In this document: in pieces, positions 18,504 to 26,767 of the stretch
Layout: every line of letters begins with the position of its first letter
How positions within the stretch are numbered: the stretch's first letter is position 1
NCBI GenBank assembly: GCA_002284615.2
Contig: MU069454.1
Span: 101,844 to 131,725 of the forward strand
DNA length: 29,882 bases
Direction: 5' to 3'
Origin: Dunaliella salina
Lineage: Eukaryota; Chlorophyta; Chlorophyceae; Chlamydomonadales; Dunaliellaceae
Position numbers and translations under genes: made by a program
Notes under the pieces: generated by a model
What the model was told of the DNA's origin: nothing
The model's database searches: none
What the model saw: the letters and a program-made list of their open reading frames with translations, nothing else

Positions 18504-20225
18504 CTATACGCTCTCCTGTGCCCCCTTAGCAGGCTCATGCTGCATGCCGAGTCTGACTGAGCTCCTCCTCACTAGCTGGCTCACAGCGCCGCGCTGCCGC
18601 CCACTTGCGGGACGCGACAGCTCCGCTGACCTCCTGCCACGCTGCGCCTGCTGTGGCTGAGGAGGGAACAGGCCTTCATGACGGCCTTGGGGGGCTGTGA
18701 CACTGCGCATGTTGTTATGCTGGGGGAAAGCAAAGGCGCCTGATGTCAGCATCGAATGCAACTGCTGCCCAAGGACTGAGGGGCTGCGGCGACCAGCAGG
18801 AGGATCTCCCTGGGCAGGGGGCACGCATGCTGCAAAGGTGGGTGGAGCAGCCTCTGACTCCTCCACTACAGCTCCGGATTCCTGCTGTAGCCTGAACGAG
18901 TTTTTAGTCTGCATCACCTGAGAGCCCGAGCCCCCCCTGACGGAGCTTGAGTAGGGTTGGTCCTCGTCTTGAGGTGCCAGCGCACGCTCCCCGCCGCGCA
19001 TGTGCTCATGGTGCACAGTGCTTTGCTTGCTCCCGCTGCTGAGTGTCCTGTCTCCAGTCCAACCGGCCATCTGCGTCTTGTCCAGCCCACCATTGCTGGT
19101 GCTGCTGAAACTGTGTGTGCCGCATTCGATACTGCGGGCGGACGCCCTCCTGCTGCGCGCGCTGCCCAAGCCACCCAGCTGCTGCCTGCACAAAGCTGCA
19201 CTGGAGAACACAGGACTGTTGGCCACACTTGCAGCCTCCTCGGAAAAGGTGACAGAACCTCGCCTGCTGAAAGAGTGCCCAGACATGGAAGGGGGGCTTG
19301 CAGGGGTGTCATGACCTGCGGGAGCATCTTGTGGTGAAACCTCAACCACAATGGTGACAGAGCCCCGCCTGCTGAAAGAGCCCCACCTGCTGAGAGACCG
19401 CCGCAACAAAGATGGGCCTGCAGGGGTGTTGTGACTCCCAGGAGCACCTGGTGGCGCAGCGTCACCAACAATGGTGACAGAGCCCTGTCTACTGCGAGAG
19501 CGCCGCGACAGGGACGAGCTTGCAGGGGTGTTGTGATTCCCAGGGGCACCTTGCGGTGCAGCGTCACCAGCAATGGTGCTAGAGCCGCGCCTGGTGCGAG
19601 AAGGCCGCGACAGGGATGGGGCGCTTGCAGGGGAGCCATGACTCCCATTGGCACCTGGTGGTGCAGTGTTATCAGCGAAGGTGACAGAGCCCCGCGTGCT
19701 GAGAGGGCAGGCCACCATGAAAGGGTGGCTTGTGTGGGTGTCATGACTTCCGGGAGCACCTTGCAATGCAGCGTCCCCAGCGATGGTGACAGAGCCCCGC
19801 CTGCTGCGTGGGTGCTGCACCTGAAATGGGCTTGTGAGAGTGCCTTGGCACCCAGCAGCACCTGGTAGTGCGGCATCGCTAGCAATGGTGACAGAACCCC
19901 GTCTAGTGCGAGGGCGCCACAACTGTGATGGGCTTGCAGGGGTGTCGTGACTTCCGGGTGCACCTGGTGGTGAAGCATCATCAGCTGTGGTGACAGAACC
20001 CCGCCTGGTGCGAGGGCGCCACAACTGTGATGGGCTCGCGGGGGCATCAGGCCATCCGGGAGCAGCAGCTGCTTCTGCTGCTGACTGCAGCTTCTCCGCA
20101 TTGCTGATTTGCAGGACCAGCTGGCTCATGAAGCGTTGAGGTTTACGGCGCATAGGGCGTTGAGCACCGGGTGTGGCATTGGGGTGAGTCGCAGGGTTGG
20201 CAGAGGTGAGGGCCTCAGACGCAGG
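18504..20225 (-). CDS. Cyclase gene terminal exon with RRGS repeat array
   Basis: The acceptor is GTGTTCCTTGCAG (ending 20226). The frame runs 573 codons to TAG at 18506-18504. It starts PASEALTSANPATHPNATPG, continues with a short helical stretch (MSQLVLQISNAEKLQSAAE), then the eight-unit array (about 20040-19249), then a Ser/Gln-rich end with RSRRASARS, RRSPSVLG and LVRRSSVRLG. The frame is open a further 63 codons upstream, but the phase-0 splice from the previous exon fits better. Repeat lengths are all multiples of three, which indicates selection on the frame. The other minus frame (20101-18914) is open as a by-product. Confidence 0.75.
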   Translation of the reverse strand, partial: PASEALTSANPATHPNATPGAQRPMRRKPQRFMSQLVLQISNAEKLQSAAEAAAAPGWPDAPASPSQLWRPRTRRGSVTTADDASPPGAPGSHDTPASPSQLWRPRTRRGSVTIASDAALPGAAGCQGTLTSPFQVQHPRSRRGSVTIAGDAALQGAPGSHDTHTSHPFMVACPLSTRGSVTFADNTAPPGANGSHGSPASAPSLSRPSRTRRGSSTIAGDAAPQGAPGNHNTPASSSLSRRSRSRQGSVTIVGDAAPPGAPGSHNTPAGPSLLRRSLSRWGSFSRRGSVTIVVEVSPQDAPAGHDTPASPPSMSGHSFSRRGSVTFSEEAASVANSPVFSSAALCRQQLGGLGSARSRRASARSIECGTHSFSSTSNGGLDKTQMAGWTGDRTLSSGSKQSTVHHEHMRGGERALAPQDEDQPYSSSVRGGSGSQVMQTKNSFRLQQESGAVVEESEAAPPTFAACVPPAQGDPPAGRRSPSVLGQQLHSMLTSGAFAFPQHNNMRSVTAPQGRHEGLFPPQPQQAQRGRRSAELSRPASGRQRGAVSQLVRRSSVRLGMQHEPAKGAQESV

Positions 20226-20444
20226 CTGCAAGGAACACATCATGAGAGCAACTTCAGCAGGCACATGTGTGCGGCCAATGTTCAGCTTGCAGCGTTCTGC
20301 ATATAGGACCGGGGTGACATCCACGGACCATGCGCATGTTTTCCAGGAATGGCGAAGACATAATGAGGCACAAAGAAACCAAATGAAAACACGAGGTGGC
20401 CAAGGCCAGCACACTCAAATGCGCGCGTGCGTGCGCGCGCGCGT

Positions 20445-20510
<66 letters not shown>

Positions 20511-23500
20511 GCGCATGCATGCAAGCAGCATAGGAGGACAAAGAGCTTGGAGCTAAGGAGGAGAGAGCTACGCCTGCCTGACAGATGATGGCCATTTTGT
20601 TCTCACCTTTCCCTCGGATGTACTCTTTTGGATGGCAGGAGCACACATGCTTCCAGCAGCGCTCGTGGTTGCTTGGCAGCGAGGAGGGCGAGGTGCTGTG
20701 GCAGGCATGATGGCATTCTGGTCCAGGCCCCCCAGCAAATAGCTTGGCAGCAGAGCAGCTGGTGTCTTGACATGTGCCTGCAGCGGGATCCATGAGACAC
20801 GTATGGAAGCATTGATAAATGAACACAAGGTAAATGACAAAAGGAGTACATACAGAGGAGACACCTTAGCTTTCGTCCTCTTTTTCCTCACCCTTTGAAG
20901 ACTGGTACAAGGGAGGACATTTCAAAATTTCACCTGAGGGTGTAGTTGACAAAACGGGGTAGGATGTAAATCCCAAGTCTTCACCACATTGCCCTTGTTC
21001 CCTCTTTAAAATACCATAGCACACACACAAAGCCAACCTGCCAACAACTTTTCTTGTGGAGTACAGTGATGGCAATCGTAGAACATGGCATTGCAGAGTA
21101 CTGTGTTTGCAATCGTAGAATATGACCGCAAAAAGAAGGTGTCGAGATTGGGAGGGGCCCAGAGAGGCTCAAAAGACTTTCCTGTCCCAAAACACCACAA
21201 AAAGGCCAGGCTGGGACCCTCTGAATTCATGTGAATTTATGTAGAAGCCAACAAATGTATTCATCCTAAGCTTCTGGTCGTGGCTAGCCTGTGCCATCAG
21301 TATATTTCTGATTCCTGCACCCCCCCCCCCCCCCCCCTCCTTCTTCCTGGTACGCAGACATGGTAAGAGTCTAAGCAGGCTGCTAGGCAACACATTTTGG
21401 CAGACATTATATAAATACTCATATTTATGGAGGCATATAAATCCACAGAGGCATCTGCAACCATGGAGACACTCTTACCGTTTGTGTACGACCAGTTCGT
21501 CAGCTTAACCCTGAATCTTTTTTTTTAATCAGTTTGTCAGAGGTTTGTCAGGTACCTGAACAACGAGTTTTAGATTGCGTCTGTTGTTCATTCAAAGCTC
21601 GTCATTGGTTATGCTGGAAATAATTTCCATTTGTTCCAACATGAGCGGGAGACCTCTTCAGGAGGGGGGGAGGCTCTTCCAGCACCTCTTGGGGGCCGGG
21701 GGGAGCAACTCCTGNGGGNGGGGGGGGGGGGGGACGCGGTAGTGGCCTCTTGCCCCCCCCCCCCATTTGTATTCCAAGTTTGTTTAGCTCGTCAAGCGTG
21801 AGACTGGGGGAAATAATATTTTGGGTTCGTCAACACTTCGTCAGGTGGCCCCAAAATTATTATTCAGTTCGTTCTGCAGCCTCTGAGTTGTTCTTTCCTT
21901 TTAAAAGACTGGTACACAAACGGTAAAGAAAATTATTAGTGTTTCCTAAAATCTTTGCTTGTATCCTGGGAGGCGCATGTATCCACAGAGGCGTTTGCAT
22001 CCATGGAGGCGTTCCTAAGTAAATAGACACTGTAATAATCGGAACATGCATCCTAAAAGCATACTTAATGACTTGGGCATCATTTGCATCCATGGAGGCA
22101 CTACTATAGAATGAACACTACATGTACATACGCGCTTTTTTGCTTGTTTTTCCAGGGCCCAGGTGTGCTTGTCGCCTTGGCGAGCACTCCAGGCCTGCTT
22201 GACTGCAAACACACATTACGACACGTGGCACTTGCCAAAATAAGCAGACCTCGCTTGCGCAGCACACCTGCATGACATAGCTGGGACGCCGCTTTGTGGC
22301 ACCCGGGACCATAGGTAGTATGTCAGGGACACCAGGTGCAACCAGCTTTGCCAAGTCCGAGCTTGTCTGGCTGCGGCGAATGGCCAATACAGAGCCTCCC
22401 TCCCGATTAGGACCAGCACCAGCAGAAGCAGGAGCAGCAGCAGCAGCAGGGGAAGCCCTGCTTGGCGCCCGCCCCGAGGTTGCGCCGATTTCTCCGCTGT
22501 TTGCTAACGTAGCAGACCTCGAGAGCCTTTGGTGGGACTGGTGGGGGTATCCTTGCACAAGCTGCTGAATCAGGTATTGGGGTTTGTGGGAGCTGTCCTG
22601 GTGCTGGGCCAAGGGCGCATGATACAAAGACTGCATGCACGGGCGAAAAGGTTATGGAGGAGCTCAGAGAATGAGGGTTTTGTCGGGGGGGCGATCTGAG
22701 GCCTAAGATCAGCCAGTTCTCGCATGATCCTAGCGTATGTGCCCCCCCATGGACACGTTTCAAACATGGTTGTTCAACATGTTCTTCGCTTTTGTAGCAC
22801 TAGAGCTTGAGTGGTGCAAGTTGGGAGCCTAATTAGCCACGGCGTGAATCTATGTTATCACCACAGAAGCTCCCCGTCTGACCACCCACCACACCAACTT
22901 AGTGATTTGGAGTCCTCATACCTAAAGAATATCACAGCAAAAAAGAGTGGAAAGACCCAGTGGTTGGTGTTCTATGGCAATTTCAGCCAGATTCCAGAGG
23001 GGGTCAACTGGCATATCTCACTGGGCATATCTCACTGGGCTCTCTCCCAACTTCCTTTCTCAAATCAAATTATGCCAACCTTTATTATTTTATCAATTAT
23101 CAAGTCCACCATAAAGTCATGAAAATTGGAGGTCCCTGGATTACTTTCCTGCCTCAGATCACCCAAAAAAGGCCCACAGCTCCACCATGGACCATTTTCA
23201 CATCTAAAATTTTGTATTTGTAATCCCGATATACAATGCAAAAATCCTGCATATTCAAAAACAGGAAGGGAGGAGGTCAAAAATCGACCTTTTTGGCACC
23301 CCCTGTGCATTGAGCAATTTCTCCAAAGGAAATGGCTGAAATCCTGTACCTGATCAACCACCGGGTCTTCCACTCCATTATTTACCAATAACATAGATTT
23401 GATACAAGGACAACAATCCAAAAAAAAAACGTCCAATTTGGTGGAGCAGGTGGTCCAGAATGCAGGTTTAGTAGTAAAAAACAAGGTTCACGCGGTTGGA

Positions 23501-26500
23501 TAACACATTTTGGTCCTTAGTTCTAAACCCTCTGGTGTTATGTGGGAGTCTGAGAAAAGAGCCGGGTCGAGGCAGCACTCATGCATTCCCCTCTGCCAGC
23601 ATGTCCGTATGCCAGACTGGATGACCGCTGGCCTTGGGACCACGGACCCCAGTGATCCTTTCTCTCCCCCACATTGCATCCCAATGGCATAGCATTCTGA
23701 GGGGTGTCACCAGTGTCTGGAACCTCAAACGCCCGCAAAGATGCTTTAAGAAGCATGCACAAATATGAAGCCTAGCAACTTTTTTCCTTACTTTTGATTA
23801 CATAACGTACCTTTCCAGAGTTGAACAACTCCCCCATATTGCTGAACGCGATCTTTCCTGACTTTCTTTCTCAAATCTAACCATGCCAACCATTTCATTC
23901 CATAAACTATCATGTCCACCAAAAAATCATGAAAATGGGAGGTTCCCAGATCACTCTCCTGGCCTCAGATCACCCTAAAATGGCCCACAGCTCCACCCTG
24001 GGACCCTTTTTCACTCCCAAAATTTTATGTCTTAACCCCCTTATGCGATGCTAACATCCTGCATGTTCAGAAATAGGGGAAGATAAAGTCAAAAATTGAC
24101 CTTTTTGGCACCCCCTGTGCTGCAATCTCTAAGGGAAATGGCTGAAATTCTGTATCTGACCAACCACTGGGTCTTTTACCCCATTTTTTTGCAGTGATAT
24201 TCTTTTGGTACGAGGACTTTAAAGCACCAAAAATCACCCAATTTGGTGCAGTGGGTGGTCAGATATGGAGATTTGGTGGTGAAAACTAGGGTTCACGCCG
24301 TGGCTAATTAGGCATATGGGGCAAAATCTTGGACAATCTTTCCCTAGTGCTTTAGACAGCTTGTAAAACAGGCTACATTTTAAAACCAAGTTGGACCGTC
24401 CAAGAATGGTCCCCACCTATGCAATGATCATATTAAAAACACCCCTTTTTGCATGGGAGTTGTCCAGCTCTGGTACCTGTCCAAGTTGGCAGGGGACTTC
24501 AGAAAATTTCGGAAATTAGATCCCAGAATTTTAATTTAAATTGCTTTCTTTAAATGAAAAACTTTCCCGAATTTAGGATTCCAAAATAGTGGGAAGGTGA
24601 TGTAGCTCTGTTTCTGGCCCTGGGAGGGGGAGCTGGACCTCTCTGTCGGGCACTGCTTTTATACTGCTGGTACAAAACATGCCCATGATATGTCCTTAGT
24701 TCTTCCATGTGCTCAGGAGCTCGAAAGAAAGCCAATAGGCGTGACATTCTTAGGTACCCACCACCTTGCCCTCCCTTCCGCACACTACTGCAAGCATGGA
24801 GGCACTTTCCTCCCAGCTTTTTTGCAGAGTTGTGCATTAGAGAGTGTATAACGGGACTGACAATAAAATCCGGGGATGGCAGGGCCTGAGGGGCCCAGAA
24901 AAGTTTGGGAAAACATCACCCCCCAAAATGGCCTGGCGACACCCCTCCGTATAAGTAATTGAAAGTATCTTCCCCCCTTCCCAGCACCTCCATTTGCCAG
25001 ACTGAATGACCGCTGGCCTGGGGACCACAGAACACCCACATTCAACTCACCACAATGCACCCCAATGGCACAGCATTCAAAAATGAGTCTCCTGCAGTCC
25101 CATGGGCAGCTTGCCAACAGGACATCAGCCCAGTACTACTGTGGTACTGAGGCAGACACTCTCACGACACAAAGATGTACGTGCCAGCCAACACAACAGC
25201 TCCCCAGGGCACATGATGCATGAAGGTTGCATGTGCACCGATCAGCAACACATGATACCAGGCTGTGCATGGCACTTGCGAACGCGAACTGAATATGCTG
25301 CAGAAGCAAGAACACATGCCCTTTGCTAGGATTCCACCGCAGCCTGCAACATCTTATGCATGAACACGCAAGCGCCAGGCGAAATTAGAGAGTACTGGAC
25401 TGTGAGTGTCCAGCAGCATGAAGAATGCTGCATTGCCACAATGATGAACATCTGAGGTGATGCACATCTGTGACGCACATCTGCCCACCAAGATGTGCAG
25501 CCACCTCACAGACCCTTCCGCGCCATCCAGCTCTGGAACAGCGCTGCTGCACCACAGCAACCAAGAGCAACCACAGCAAACCACCTAGTCTGTGTGTGAC
25601 TCATGATCCAGCGGCACATGAACGCTGGGACCTGCACCTCAACCCCCACACATGCATCTCATTTGTGCCTAGGTAGCCCTGTGCCTGGACAACTTTCAAC
25701 CCACCTGCAGCATGGCAGTGGGGATGTCTGGTTGCTTCAACGACGGGGCATTTGGCGTCATGGAAGATGCGGCAGCAGCGGCTTCAGGGGGAGGGCCTTG
25801 TGCCTCTGCTGTGTGTGCAACGCCTGCGCTTGAAGGGGAAGGGCTACTGCTCTTTGCAGGCTCTGCGGGGCTGGCCTGCTGTGGTGCGCGCACGACACTG
25901 TGCGTCCAGCTGTGAAGCCTGCGCTCAGCAGGTTTGGCGAGGGCGGCACTCCCTGGCAGCCCTTGGCAGCTGCTGTGCTGCACGCGCGGCGCGCCTGCCT
26001 GCGGTGCATGCGCATCCCCCTGTGGCAGTCGTGGGCTGGATGGCAGCTGGAACAGGTGCCCCAGTCCAAGGTTGTCCGAGGCTCTGCGCGGCACTTGCTG
26101 GCCCATGCCTGCTGGGCCCAGGCCCAGGTCGACCTGCTGTTGGCTGCGGGGACGGGTCGTGAGCGAGGTTTTGGCGAAGGGGCTGCTGCTGCCGGACAAG
26201 CGGCTGCTGCCCAGTGGGTGGTGACCCATGGCCAGGTCGCCCAGACTTTGCCTGAGCTGCGAGTACATGCTGTCGCTGCTAGGTGGGGTGCCAGTACCAG
26301 GTGGAACGTCACCCTTGCTGTTGTTGATAGAGGGGTACTTGGAACCACCTAAACTCCTGCTGCTCCTGCTCCCTGCTGGCTGCAGGACTGCATCACCATG
26401 CTGCAGGGCTCGGGGCCAACTGGGGTCTTGGCCAGGAAGGCAGGGAGGACTCTGGGGCATGGGGCCAAGAGGATGGGGGCTGGCCAGGAGGAAGCAGCTC

Positions 26501-26691
26501 TGCAAGTTGTGTAGGGCTGTCAGGGGATGACGGTTTTGCGTCAAGGGTGCGCTGCGCACCCGTACATACTGAGCATGCGCCTGCTCCTGTTGCGGCCCTT
26601 GCTGCTGGAGGTCATGCAGTCCCTCCATCTCATGGGGTGCCCCTTTGTAGGAGAGTGTGCTGGATGCTGCCCCCGTGCTCTTCCTGCAGAC

Positions 26692-26767
<76 letters not shown>

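Noticed and set aside
18957..19868. Plus-strand open frames opposite the RRGS repeat array
   Set aside because: They are antisense shadows of the repeats, with no motif, start context or splice pattern of their own.
19249..20040. CRISPR-like array
   Set aside because: The regularly spaced similar units are contiguous coding repeats with diverged spacers of the same sequence, in a eukaryotic exon.
18914..20101. A 395-codon open frame on the minus strand, overlapping the RRGS exon in another frame
   Set aside because: Repeat spacings divisible by three keep every frame open once one unit is open. The frame has no splice continuity with the neighbouring exons, while the RRGS frame joins them in phase.
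25712..26530. Several plus-strand frames of 60-150 codons
   Set aside because: They are opposite the GC-rich coding exon 26683-25705 and open only because of its composition.
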